Assembly: GCA_002472145.1 (NCBI GenBank)
Contig: DKRJ01000024.1
Span: 1-18,008 of the forward strand
Direction of reading: 5' to 3'
Length of the DNA stretch: 18,008 bases
Source of the DNA: Clostridiales bacterium UBA7285
Lineage (GTDB): Bacteria; Bacillota; Clostridia; Peptostreptococcales; Anaerovoracaceae
In this document: piece by piece, positions 1 to 11,527 of the stretch
Position numbering within the stretch: the stretch's first letter is position 1
Layout: each line of letters begins with the position of its first letter
Translations under genes and position numbers: made by a program
Notes under the pieces: generated by a model
The model's database searches: none
Told to the model about the DNA's origin: nothing
Seen by the model: only the letters and a program-made list of their open reading frames with translations

Positions 1-18
1 AAAATGCTGTTTTGCCAT
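1..18 (-). CDS. tuf: Elongation factor Tu, first six codons (partial, runs off the left edge)
   Basis: Reading the minus strand downstream of fusA, a strong ribosome binding site GGAGG (31-27) is followed after 8 nt by ATG (18-16) and codons for MAKQHF. This is the usual opening of bacterial EF-Tu (MAK-Q-x-F), the GTPase that brings aminoacyl-tRNA to the ribosome. The position supports the call: tuf directly follows fusA in the classical str operon (rpsL-rpsG-fusA-tuf). The gap to the fusA stop is 36 nt with no terminator, so it is probably cotranscribed with fusA. Only 18 bases are visible, so identity rests on the six residues, the binding site and the gene order. A second tuf end lies at the right edge. 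Confidence 0.8.
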
Positions 19-54
19 TTTTGTTTCCTCCGATGTAAGCCTTTCGCTTATACG

Positions 55-2124
55 TTATTTGCTGCTGATTTTATCTACTAAACTGTCAGGCAGCTTCTCA
101 AAGTGATCGAACTGCATGACGTATACGCCTCTGCCCTGAGTCTTGGACCTCAGATCCGTCGCGTAGCCGAACATCTCGGCGAGCGGTACCATAGCCCTGA
201 TCTCGACCATGCCGTTATCCATGTCGGATCCTTCGATCCTGCCGCGGCGCGAGCTCAGGTCGCCGATGACGTCGCCCATGTAGTTGTCCGGTACCGAAAC
301 CTCTACCTTGAAGATAGGTTCCAGGAGAACCGGATTCGCCTTTACGACCGCCTCGCGGAAGGCCATGGACGCCGCGATCTTGAATGCCATCTCGGATGAG
401 TCGACCTCGTGATACGAACCGTCGTAGAGTTCTACGCCCACGTCGACCACCTGATAGCCGGCGATAGGGCCTGTCTGCATAGCCTCGACGATACCCTGTT
501 CGACCGCAGGAATGTATTCCTTCGGGATGGCGCCGCCGACGATGTGGTTGACGAATTCGAAGCCTTCGCCCGGCTTACGCGGATAGACGCGGATCTTGAC
601 GTGTCCGTACTGACCGTGTCCGCCGGACTGCTTCGCGTACTTGTGATCGACGTCAGCTGTGCCGGTGATAGTCTCTTTATACGATACCTGAGGCTTGCCG
701 ATATTCGCTTCGACCTTGAACTCTCTGAGGAGTCTGTCGACGATGATCTCCAGATGGAGTTCGCCCATGCCCGCGATGATCGTCTGGCCTGTGTCAGGGT
801 TCGTGTACGTCTTGAACGTAGGGTCTTCCTCCGCCAGCTTCGAGAGCGCGATGCCCATCTTTTCCTGGCCTACCTTAGTCTTAGGCTCGATGGCGATCTC
901 GATAACAGGATCAGGGAATACCATCGATTCCAGGATGATAGGGTGGTTCTCGTCGCAGAGCGTGTCGCCGGTGGTCACGTCTTTAAGTCCAACAGCCGCA
1001 GCGATGTCGCCCGAATAGACCTTTTCGATCTCGTTGCGCTTATTCGCGTGCATCTGCAGGATCCTTCCGAGCCTGCCGTTTTTGCCCTTTGTCGAGTTAT
1101 ACACGTACGATCCGGCGTCGATCGTTCCGGAGTAGACTCTGAAGAACGCGAGTTTTCCGACGTACGGGTCTGTCATGATCTTAAACGCAAGAGCCGCGAA
1201 CGGTTCATCGTCGGATGAGATCCTGTCCTCTTCCTCTCCCGTCTCCGGGTTCACGCCTTTGATAGGCGGAATGTCGACAGGGGAAGGCATGTAGTCGATG
1301 ATCCCGTCGAGCAGCATCTGGACGCCTTTGTTCTTATACGCCGAGCCGCACATTACAGGGAACAGGTTGCATGCGATCGTCTCGCGCCTGATCGTGCGCT
1401 TGATCTCCTCTTCCGTGAGTTCTCCGCCGTCGAGGAACTTCTCCATGAGTTCGTCATCGCATTCGGCGACGGTTTCGAGCATTTCCTCTCTCCACTTCTT
1501 CGCCTCTTCGAGCATATTCTCAGGAATGGACTCCTCGTCTATGACTTTGCCCAGATCATCTTCGTATATCTCGGCCTTCATCTTGATAAGGTCGATGATG
1601 CCGATAAAAGAATCTTCCGCGCCGATAGGCAGCTGGACGACGACCGGAGTGACCTTCAGTCTGTCCTTGATCATCTGCACGACCTTGAAGAAATCGGCTC
1701 CGAGTACGTCCATCTTATTGATGAAGATCATCCTCGGGACGCCGTATTTAGCGGCCTGTCTCCAGACCGTCTCCGACTGAGGTTCTACGCCGCCCTTTGC
1801 CGCCAAAACCGTGACCGCACCGTCAAGGACGCGCAGCGATCTTTCGACTTCGACGGTGAAATCGACGTGCCCCGGAGTGTCGATGATGTTGATCCTGTTG
1901 CCTTTCCAATGAGCAGTGGTCGCAGCAGATGTGATGGTAATACCGCGTTCCTTCTCCTGATCCATCCAGTCCATCTGGGAGGCGCCGTCGTGGGTCTCTC
2001 CCATCTTATATGTCTTTCCGGTGTAGAAGAGGATCCTTTCTGTCGTCGTGGTCTTACCGGCATCGATATGAGCCATGATACCGATGTTTCTCGTTTTTTC
2101 CAACGGGAATTCTCTGCCAGCCAT
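55..2124 (-). CDS. fusA: Elongation factor G (translocation GTPase)
   Basis: The 689-residue protein has the full length usual for bacterial EF-G, the cytoplasmic GTPase that drives tRNA-mRNA translocation and, with ribosome recycling factor, splits post-termination ribosomes. The P loop AHIDAGKTT is at residues 18-26, the switch I motif RGITI at 60-64, DTPGH at 82-86 and NKMD at 136-139, with a GSA G5 motif near 262. Domain IV is intact, with the conserved GGHGQYGHV stretch, and the C-terminal domain shows DVIGDLSSRRG. The ATG start (2124-2122) has GGAGGA at 2136-2131 with a 6-nt spacer. It lies 28 nt after rpsG and 36 nt before tuf, in str-operon order. The protein starts MAGREFPLEKTRNIGIMAH, a common form. 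It is the housekeeping copy and not a ribosomal-protection paralogue: neighbours and sequence are both canonical. Confidence 0.99.
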   Translation of the reverse strand: MAGREFPLEKTRNIGIMAHIDAGKTTTTERILFYTGKTYKMGETHDGASQMDWMDQEKERGITITSAATTAHWKGNRINIIDTPGHVDFTVEVERSLRVLDGAVTVLAAKGGVEPQSETVWRQAAKYGVPRMIFINKMDVLGADFFKVVQMIKDRLKVTPVVVQLPIGAEDSFIGIIDLIKMKAEIYEDDLGKVIDEESIPENMLEEAKKWREEMLETVAECDDELMEKFLDGGELTEEEIKRTIRRETIACNLFPVMCGSAYKNKGVQMLLDGIIDYMPSPVDIPPIKGVNPETGEEEDRISSDDEPFAALAFKIMTDPYVGKLAFFRVYSGTIDAGSYVYNSTKGKNGRLGRILQMHANKRNEIEKVYSGDIAAAVGLKDVTTGDTLCDENHPIILESMVFPDPVIEIAIEPKTKVGQEKMGIALSKLAEEDPTFKTYTNPDTGQTIIAGMGELHLEIIVDRLLREFKVEANIGKPQVSYKETITGTADVDHKYAKQSGGHGQYGHVKIRVYPRKPGEGFEFVNHIVGGAIPKEYIPAVEQGIVEAMQTGPIAGYQVVDVGVELYDGSYHEVDSSEMAFKIAASMAFREAVVKANPVLLEPIFKVEVSVPDNYMGDVIGDLSSRRGRIEGSDMDNGMVEIRAMVPLAEMFGYATDLRSKTQGRGVYVMQFDHFEKLPDSLVDKISSK

Positions 2125-2152
2125 TAATTATCCTCCAAACTGAATCCGGAAA

Positions 2153-2623
2153 TTACCACCTGAAGTGGGCGAACGCCTTGTTGGCTTCGGCCATTCTGTG
2201 GGTGTCTTCCTTCTTCTTGACGGATGCGCCGGTGTTGTTGGATGCGTCGATCAGTTCTTTGGCGAGTCTCTCGGACATGGTCCTTTCGCCTCTTGCCCTG
2301 GTCGCTGCCGTCAGCCACCTCAGAGCGAGAGTCTGTCTCCTCTTAGGTCTGACTTCCATAGGAACCTGATAGTTCGCACCGCCGATCCTTCTTGCTTTAA
2401 CTTCCAAAACAGGCATGATGTTGTTGATTGCCTTTTCATATACTTCCAGCGGATCCTCTCCGGTCTGCTCTTTGATCTTGTCAAAGGCTCCGTAGACGAT
2501 ACCTTCGGCAACGCCCTTCTTGCCGTCGAGCATGATGCTGTTGATCAGCTTCGCGACAGAGACGCTGCCGTAAACAGGATCCGGAAGTACTTCACGTTTA
2601 GGTGTGTTACCTTTTCTTGGCAC
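2153..2623 (-). CDS. rpsG: 30S ribosomal protein S7 (GTG start)
   Basis: This encodes S7, the primary 16S rRNA binder that nucleates assembly of the 30S head and lines the E-site/mRNA exit. From the GTG at 2623-2621 it is 156 residues, exactly the usual length, beginning (V/M)PRKGNTPKREVLPDP. Conserved stretches include AINNIMPVLEVKARRIGGANYQVP and the basic segment RWLTAATRARGERTM. A longer reading to 2662 adds MKRTVQHLKGGRE, but those codons simply translate the Shine-Dalgarno GGGAGG (2636-2631, 7 nt from GTG), so I reject it. It is preceded by an unusually long 212-nt spacer after rpsL and followed closely by fusA. In E. coli S7 represses its own operon by binding the rpsL-rpsG spacer; whether that applies here is unknown. 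Confidence 0.98.
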   Translation of the reverse strand: MPRKGNTPKREVLPDPVYGSVSVAKLINSIMLDGKKGVAEGIVYGAFDKIKEQTGEDPLEVYEKAINNIMPVLEVKARRIGGANYQVPMEVRPKRRQTLALRWLTAATRARGERTMSERLAKELIDASNNTGASVKKKEDTHRMAEANKAFAHFRW

Positions 2624-2835
2624 TTCTCTTCCTCCCTTGAGATGTTGCACTGTTCTCTTCACCGCCCGCTTCCGGGGCGATTACTCTGCCGATCCTGCAA
2701 ACAAAGACCGGACAGTCTGTGCGGGGGTACTCGTCACGCGTCCCGTAAAAGGCGGCGCGCGCCGCGGCGCTCAATATCTATATTACTATATATATTAAGG
2801 GCTCTTGTTCCCGGTCGATTGAATTGATAAAACTT
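2624..2835 (-). other. Structured rpsL-rpsG spacer
   Basis: The 212-nt gap has no plausible gene. In transcription order it holds an AT-rich tract (about 2771-2799, with several TATA-like hexamers), then a GC-only palindrome (2752-2765) followed by CTTTTA. Next is a small hairpin, CGCCC/GGGCG (2679-2663, loop 7 nt), and last the rpsG ribosome binding site. The best promoter-like pair in the AT tract, TCGACC-18 nt-TATATA, is weak, so I do not call a promoter. The layout could be an internal promoter, a weak attenuator or an S7 feedback site. The sequence alone does not decide. Confidence 0.45.
2752..2765. repeat. 14-bp GC-only palindrome, possible weak attenuator hairpin
   Basis: GCGGCGCGCGCCGC is its own reverse complement. 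As RNA it could fold to a 5-bp stem with a GCGC tetraloop, and in the transcribed direction it is followed by CTTTTA, a short U tract. It sits directly after the AT-rich tract in the rpsL-rpsG spacer. The T run is short, so full termination is unlikely, and essential genes lie downstream. Confidence 0.4.
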
Positions 2836-3255
2836 TTACTTTTTGGCCTTAGGCTTCTTCGCGCCGTATTTCGAGCGTCCCTGTCCCCTGTCGGCGACTC
2901 CCGCGGTGTCGAGCGTACCTCTGACGATGTGATATCTCACACCAGGGAGGTCCTTGACCCTGCCGCCTCTGATAAGGACGACGCTGTGCTCCTGGAGGTT
3001 GTGTCCGACTCCCGGGATATACGCCGTGACCTCGATGCCATTAGTAAGACGTACTCTGGCTACCTTGCGGAGCGCCGAGTTAGGCTTCTTAGGGGTGACT
3101 GTCTTCACAGCGGTGCATACGCCTCTCTTCTGCGGAGAATGAGTGTCCGTCGCTGTTCTCTTCAGCGCGTTCATTCCCTTGGCGAGTGCAGGTGTCTGTG
3201 ATTTCTTCGCCGCCGTAGTTCTGCCCTGACGTACTAACTGGTTGATTGTAGGCAT
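2836..3255 (-). CDS. rpsL: 30S ribosomal protein S12
   Basis: S12 sits at the 30S decoding centre, controls reading accuracy and is the classical streptomycin target. The 139-residue product has PQKRGVCT, TPKKPNSALRK (residues 54-64) and GRVKDLPGVRYHIVRG. Lysines at both classical streptomycin-resistance positions (E. coli K43 and K88; the first is residue 57 here) are present, so the sequence looks drug-sensitive. The aspartate in KDLPGVRYH is the residue methylthiolated by RimO in some bacteria. About 13 extra residues between QLVR and PQKRG match the Bacillota form and account for the length difference from E. coli. The ATG at 3255 has AAAGGAGA upstream with a 5-nt spacer. No L7Ae-like gene lies between rpoC and rpsL, unlike many Bacillota. 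Confidence 0.99.
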   Translation of the reverse strand: MPTINQLVRQGRTTAAKKSQTPALAKGMNALKRTATDTHSPQKRGVCTAVKTVTPKKPNSALRKVARVRLTNGIEVTAYIPGVGHNLQEHSVVLIRGGRVKDLPGVRYHIVRGTLDTAGVADRGQGRSKYGAKKPKAKK

Positions 3256-3289
3256 TGGTTTCTCCTTTCCTCTAAAAGTATTGTATTTT

Positions 3290-3325
3290 ACCGCCTGAAG
3301 CGCGCATCTGCGCGCCGCGGGCGGT
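3290..3325 (-). other. Two-part stem-loop in the rpsL leader
   Basis: ACCGCC (3290-3295) pairs with GGCGGT (3320-3325), and inside it GCGCGC (3300-3305) pairs with GCGCGC (3310-3315) around a 4-nt loop. No T tract follows in the transcribed direction (AAAATACAATAC), so it does not look like an intrinsic terminator. It ends 34 nt before the rpsL start codon. It could be a protein-binding leader structure, an RNA-processing site, or a stability element; the sequence does not show which. Confidence 0.5.
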
Positions 3326-3326
3326 C

Positions 3327-3364
3327 AAAAACCGAAAAATATTTTATCACATCATCCGGTTTTT
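3327..3364 (-). terminator. Weak terminator-like inverted repeat after rpoC
   Basis: AAAAACCG (3327-3334) and CGGTTTTT (3357-3364) are perfect 8-bp complements around a 22-nt AT-rich loop, starting 7 nt after the rpoC stop. The arm ending in TTTTT on the transcribed strand gives a U tract, but the GC core is only three pairs, so termination would be partial at best. The loop also contains an extended -10-like TGATAAAAT (3349-3341) with no clear -35. It may therefore mark either partial termination of rpoC or a weak rpsL promoter. Confidence 0.3.
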
Positions 3365-3371
3365 CGCAAAA

Positions 3372-7397
<4,026 letters not shown>

Positions 7398-7414
7398 AAG
7401 TCTGCGCCCCTTTC

Positions 7415-10400
7415 TTAAAACTCGCCGTTGTCGGACGAATCGCCGCTGTAGTCGTCCTCGGCGGACTCATCCGCCTGACCGTTCCCGCGGTATTCCGCTT
7501 CCGATGATTCCACCTGCTCGCCGTCGGCGTTTTCTTCCGTGTAGCCGTTCCCGAGCAGTTTGGCCTCGCTGTCGAGCCTGTTGTCGACGTCGAGGATGCT
7601 GTCGATGCCGGTGCGCTCTTCGTAGTCGGAGACTTCCTTAAGTTCGACCGGTTCGCCGTTTTCGTTCAAAACGGTAACGTCCAGCGCGAGTGCCTGCATT
7701 TCCTTGATGAGCACCTTGAAGGATTCAGGTGTCCCGGCCGCAGGGATGTTCTCGCCCTTTACGATAGCTTCGTACGTCTGGACACGCCCGACGATATCGT
7801 CGGATTTGATCGTCAGTATCTCCTGGAGCGTGTACGCCGCGCCGTATGCCTCGAGTGCCCATACTTCCATCTCACCGAAACGCTGGCCGCCGAACTGGGC
7901 TTTGCCGCCGAGAGGCTGCTGCGTGACGAGGGAGTACGGTCCCGTGCTCCTGGCGTGGATCTTATCGTCTACGAGGTGGTGCAGTTTAAGCATGTACATG
8001 TAGCCGACAGTGACGCGGTTATCGAAATATTCGCCTGTTCTGCCGTCTCTGACAGGGAGTTTGCCGTTTTCAGGGTGTCCCGTCTCGACGAGCAGTTCTC
8101 TTATGTCTTTTTCCGTCGCACCGTCAAATACAGGCGTGGAGATGTACCAGCCCTTTGATTTGGCTGCGAGCCCGAGGTGGACCTCAAGCACCTGTCCGAC
8201 GTTCATACGCGAAGGTACGCCGAGCGGGTTGAGCATTACCTGGAGGCTCCTGCCGTCTTCGAGGAAAGGCATGTCCTCTTCAGGAAGGATGCGGCTGATG
8301 ACGCCCTTGTTCCCGTGGCGTCCGGACATCTTGTCTCCGACCTGGATCTTCCTCTTCGTGGCGATGTAGACCCTGACCATCTTATTCACGCCCGGGTTCA
8401 ACTCGTCGCCGTTCTCTCTGGTGAAGACTCTGACGTCCACTACGATGCCTGTCTCGCCGTGAGGGACCTTAAGCGAGGTGTCTCTGACCTCTCTGGCCTT
8501 TTCGCCAAAGATGGCGCGGAGCAGTCTCTCCTCAGCGGAAAGGTCGTTCTCGCCCTTAGGTGTGACCTTGCCTACGAGGATATCTGTCGAGTTGACCTCA
8601 GCGCCGATCCTGACGATGCCGTCTTCGTCGAGGTCCTTAAGCGCATCTTCTCCGACGTTAGGGATGTCCCTGGTGATCTCTTCAGGTCCCAGTTTAGTGT
8701 CCCTCGCTTCGGATTCGTATTCAACGATGTGGATCGACGTAAGGACGTCGTCCATTATCAGGCGCTCGTTCAGGATGACAGCGTCCTCGTAGTTGTATCC
8801 TTCCCACGTCATGAAGCCGATGAGGAGGTTCTTGCCGAGCGCGATCTCGCCCATGTCGGTCGAAGGGCCGTCGGCGATGACCTCGTCCTTTTCGATGTGC
8901 TCGCCGTGGCTGACGATCGGGCGCTGGTTGAAGCACGTGCCCTGATTGGAGCGCTTGAATTTAAGCAGTTTGTATTCGTCTATCCCGCCGTCGTCGTCTC
9001 TCCTGACGCGGATCTTGACGGCGTCGACGTATTCGACCGTGCCGGAATTCTTTGCGATCACCACTACGCCTGAATCCCTGGCCGCCTTGTATTCTATGCC
9101 TGTGCCGACGATAGGCGCTTCCGTGACGAGGAGCGGCACCGCCTGGCGCTGCATGTTGGAACCCATCAGGGCGCGGTTTGCGTCGTCGTTCTCGAGGAAC
9201 GGGATCATGGCGGTAGCGACGGAAACGAGCTGTTTCGGCGATACGTCCATCATGTCGACGACTTCTCTCGGGAACATGGCGATCTCTCCGCCCGGCCCTC
9301 TCGCCGCGACCTTTTCGTTGATGAAATGTCCCTTATCGTCGAGCGGTTCGTTTGCCTGAGCGATCACGAGGGATTCCTCTTCGTCCGCGTCGACGTATTT
9401 CACTTCGTCTGTGACGATGCCCTTTTCTTTGTCGACGATCCTGTACGGCGTCTCGATGAAGCCGTAGCGGTTGATCACTCCGTATGTGGTGAGCGATCCG
9501 ATCAGTCCGATGTTAGGACCTTCCGGTGTCTCGATAGGGCACATCCTGCCGTAGTGCGAGTGGTGGATGTCTCTGACCTCGAAGCCTGCTCTTTCACGTG
9601 AAAGTCCGCCCGGTCCGAGCGCGGAAAGTCTTCTCTTATGCGTGAGCTCGGCGAGCGGGTTGTTCTGGTCCATGAACTGTGAGAGCTGTGAACTTCCGAA
9701 AAATTCCTTTATGGAAGCCGTTACCGGTCTGATGTTCATGAGGGCCTGAGGCGTGGCCATCTCCACGTCCTGGATCGTCATCCTCTCCCTGACGACTCTC
9801 TCGAGTCTGGCGAGGCCGATGCGGAACTGATTCTGGAGAAGCTCGCCGACCGTCCTGAGCCTCCTGTTTCCGAGGTGGTCGATGTCGTCGACGTTGCCGA
9901 TGCCGTAGTTCAGGTTCAAAAGATAACTCACGGAAGCGACGATATCCGCCGTAATGATGTTTTTTGGCGAAAGCTCGGTGCGCCTCTCGCGGAGCATGTT
10001 CTTAAGTTCTTCCTCGTCTTTCGCCGCGTCGAGGATCTCCATGAGGACAGGATAATAGACCCTGTCAGCGATCCTGAGCGGAGTCGTGTCGAAGTCTACG
10101 TATTTATCTATGTCGACGAACTGGTTGCCTATGACTTTCGTCACAGTCTGACCGCTCTCGTCGAGTCTGCTGTATACGAGCACGCCGGACACGCCCGCGT
10201 TCTCGACGCTGCGCGCCAGTTCCTTCGTGAACACAGTGTCTTTCTCTACGAGGATCTCGCCCGTCAAAGGATCGACCACGTCCTCGGCCGCCTTCGTGCC
10301 CGGGAGCCTGTTCACCAGTCCTAATTTCTTGTTGAATTTATATCTGCCGACTTTCGCGAGGTCGTATCTCTTCGGATCGAAGAACATGGAAAACAGCAGT

Positions 10401-11155
10401 GCTTTCGCGCTGCTCACCGTAGGCGGTTCGCCAGGTCTGAGTCTTCTGTAGATCTCTTTGATGCCGCCCTCGTAATTCTTTGTCGGGTCTTTTTCGATAG
10501 TGTTGAGAAGTCTCTCGTCGTTCCCGAAGAGATCGATGATCTCCTCGTCGCTGGAGATGCCGACCGCTCTGAGGAACGTGGTCAGAGGAAGCTTGCGCGT
10601 CCTGTCGACTCTCACGTAAAGGATCTCATTCGAGTCGGTCTCGTACTCGATCCAGGCTCCCCTGTTCGGGATGACCTGCGACGAATAAAGACGCTTGTTC
10701 GATTTATCCGTTTCGACGCTGAAGTATGCGCCAGGCGAACGGACGAGCTGAGTCACGACGACTCTCTCCGCGCCGTTGTAGATAAATGTGCCTTTTTCCG
10801 TCATCAGAGGGAAGTCGCCCATGAAGACTTCCTGCTCCTTGATATCGTTCGTCTCCTTGTTGATGAGACGGACCTTCACCTTGAGAGGAGCGGCGTACGT
10901 CACGTCTCTCTCCTTGCACTCCTCCTGATCGTATTTAGGCGGATCGCTCAGAGAGTAATCGACGAACTCGAGGATGAGGTTATCGGCATAATCTCTGATC
11001 GGAGAGATATCCTCGAACACTTCTCTGAGTCCTTCATCGAGAAACCACTGATATGATTTCACCTGGACGTCGACGAAGTTCGGCATCTCGCAGACTTCGT
11101 TGATTTTCGAGTAAGACATTCGAGTCTTTCTGCCGACTTTTACAGGCTTTGGCAT
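7415..11155 (-). CDS. rpoB: DNA-directed RNA polymerase subunit beta
   Basis: The beta subunit forms the other half of the active-site cleft and the rifampicin pocket. I choose the ATG at 11155 (MPKPVKVGRKTRMSY), which has AAGGAG (11169-11164) 8 nt upstream. Extensions to 11188 run through that binding site, and the ATG at 11161 is only 2 nt from it. This gives 1246 residues. The rifampicin cluster SSQLSQFMDQNN...THKRRLSALGPGG is wild type, with D496, H506 and S511 matching E. coli D516, H526 and S531. GRMCPIETPEGPNIGLIGSL, the KGENDLSAEERLLRAIFGEKAREVRD region and the C-terminal FGGQRFGEMEVWALEAYGA are all intact. About 60 residues after the conserved end are acidic and low in complexity (Asp, Glu, Ser, Gly, Asn). 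The gene is followed by rpoC after 17 nt. Confidence 0.99.
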   Translation of the reverse strand: MPKPVKVGRKTRMSYSKINEVCEMPNFVDVQVKSYQWFLDEGLREVFEDISPIRDYADNLILEFVDYSLSDPPKYDQEECKERDVTYAAPLKVKVRLINKETNDIKEQEVFMGDFPLMTEKGTFIYNGAERVVVTQLVRSPGAYFSVETDKSNKRLYSSQVIPNRGAWIEYETDSNEILYVRVDRTRKLPLTTFLRAVGISSDEEIIDLFGNDERLLNTIEKDPTKNYEGGIKEIYRRLRPGEPPTVSSAKALLFSMFFDPKRYDLAKVGRYKFNKKLGLVNRLPGTKAAEDVVDPLTGEILVEKDTVFTKELARSVENAGVSGVLVYSRLDESGQTVTKVIGNQFVDIDKYVDFDTTPLRIADRVYYPVLMEILDAAKDEEELKNMLRERRTELSPKNIITADIVASVSYLLNLNYGIGNVDDIDHLGNRRLRTVGELLQNQFRIGLARLERVVRERMTIQDVEMATPQALMNIRPVTASIKEFFGSSQLSQFMDQNNPLAELTHKRRLSALGPGGLSRERAGFEVRDIHHSHYGRMCPIETPEGPNIGLIGSLTTYGVINRYGFIETPYRIVDKEKGIVTDEVKYVDADEEESLVIAQANEPLDDKGHFINEKVAARGPGGEIAMFPREVVDMMDVSPKQLVSVATAMIPFLENDDANRALMGSNMQRQAVPLLVTEAPIVGTGIEYKAARDSGVVVIAKNSGTVEYVDAVKIRVRRDDDGGIDEYKLLKFKRSNQGTCFNQRPIVSHGEHIEKDEVIADGPSTDMGEIALGKNLLIGFMTWEGYNYEDAVILNERLIMDDVLTSIHIVEYESEARDTKLGPEEITRDIPNVGEDALKDLDEDGIVRIGAEVNSTDILVGKVTPKGENDLSAEERLLRAIFGEKAREVRDTSLKVPHGETGIVVDVRVFTRENGDELNPGVNKMVRVYIATKRKIQVGDKMSGRHGNKGVISRILPEEDMPFLEDGRSLQVMLNPLGVPSRMNVGQVLEVHLGLAAKSKGWYISTPVFDGATEKDIRELLVETGHPENGKLPVRDGRTGEYFDNRVTVGYMYMLKLHHLVDDKIHARSTGPYSLVTQQPLGGKAQFGGQRFGEMEVWALEAYGAAYTLQEILTIKSDDIVGRVQTYEAIVKGENIPAAGTPESFKVLIKEMQALALDVTVLNENGEPVELKEVSDYEERTGIDSILDVDNRLDSEAKLLGNGYTEENADGEQVESSEAEYRGNGQADESAEDDYSGDSSDNGEF

Positions 11156-11197
11156 ATTCATCACTCCTTGTATACCTGACATGTACATTTGCGTGGC

Positions 11198-11226
11198 AGT
11201 CTATTATTTTACCACAGGGCTGTCAA
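11198..11226 (-). promoter_or_regulatory. Probable rpoBC promoter
   Basis: On the minus strand TTGACA (11226-11221) matches the sigma-A/sigma-70 -35 consensus exactly. It is followed after 17 nt by TAGACT (11203-11198), 4 of 6 matches to the -10. A strongly AT-rich stretch just upstream (11270-11227) resembles an UP element for the alpha subunit C-terminal domain. The predicted start near 11191 gives a leader of about 36 nt before the rpoB ATG. This would allow rpoBC expression partly independent of rplJL. Confidence 0.55.
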
Positions 11227-11273
11227 TAGAACAAGAAAAAATTATCGGAAAATTGAATAATTTTGCGTAAAGC

Positions 11274-11379
11274 GGCGTCAAAGCCGCAGAAACGGCGTGA
11301 GGTGACCGCGCAGCATGGCGTTAAAGCCGCAGATATGGCGCGGGGGACCCGCGCGGCACGGCGTCAAAACCGCGCGCAT
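11274..11379. repeat. 43-bp imperfect tandem repeat, about 2.5 copies
   Basis: Unit 1 is 11274-11316, unit 2 is 11317-11359 and a partial unit 3 is 11360 to about 11379. Each begins GGCGTCAAAGCCGC or a close variant. Units 1 and 2 agree at 33 of 43 positions by direct alignment. Unit 1 contains GCGGC/GCCGC arms (11272-11276 with 11283-11287), and unit 2 contains a perfect 7-bp stem GCGCGGG/CCCGCGC (11338-11344 with 11348-11354). It lies upstream of the rpoB promoter. Confidence 0.75.
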
Positions 11380-11408
11380 CAGGTACGTCTCAGACAAACG
11401 ACAAAGCA

Positions 11409-11436
11409 GGGGCTGCCGTAAACAGGCAAATGCCCC
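11409..11436 (-). terminator. Candidate attenuator hairpin between rplL and rpoB
   Basis: In the transcribed strand GGGGC (11436-11432) pairs with GCCCC (11413-11409), and TGCC (11428-11425) pairs with GGCA (11417-11414), with a 3-nt bulge and a 7-nt loop. Downstream is TGCTTTGTCGTTTG, T-rich but interrupted. It lies 107 nt after the rplL stop. E. coli also has a partial terminator between rplL and rpoB that lowers polymerase output relative to L12. A similar role here is inference from position and shape. Confidence 0.45.
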
Positions 11437-11472
11437 CGCCGTATTGTCCCGGGAAACAGTGGATCCGAGTCG

Positions 11473-11527
11473 CCCGATGATCGGGGACCGCGGTCCGTCT
11501 GTCCTTATTCTCCGGCACTGAGCCGGA
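11473..11527 (-). repeat. Cluster of three short inverted repeats after rplL
   Basis: TCCGGC/GCCGGA (11511-11516 with 11522-11527) form a 6-bp stem with a 5-nt loop. GGACCGCGGTCC (11485-11496) is a perfect 12-bp palindrome. CCCGAT-G-ATCGGG (11473-11485) is a 13-nt inverted repeat that shares its end base with the palindrome. None is followed by a T tract. They may protect the rplJL mRNA 3' end or be processing sites. Confidence 0.45.

Noticed and set aside
2624..2662. N-terminal extension of S7 (MKRTVQHLKGGRE)
   Set aside because: The extension translates the Shine-Dalgarno itself, and the GTG start gives the exact 156-residue family length.
8177..9073. A 298-codon plus-strand frame inside rpoB, and a similar 269-codon one inside fusA (409-1218)
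   Set aside because: Both are antisense to clearly conserved genes and have the same biased shadow composition, with no start signals.
11156..11188. Longer RpoB start (MYMSGIQGVMN)
   Set aside because: The rpoB binding site AAGGAG lies within this extension and is correctly spaced only for the ATG at 11155.
11274..11379. CRISPR array
   Set aside because: The 43-bp units are contiguous and imperfect, without unique spacers of even length, and no cas gene is present.
11315..11521. Short plus-strand frame in the rplL-rpoB spacer
   Set aside because: Its codons come from the tandem repeat and hairpins, there is no ribosome binding site, and the residues match no pattern I recognise.
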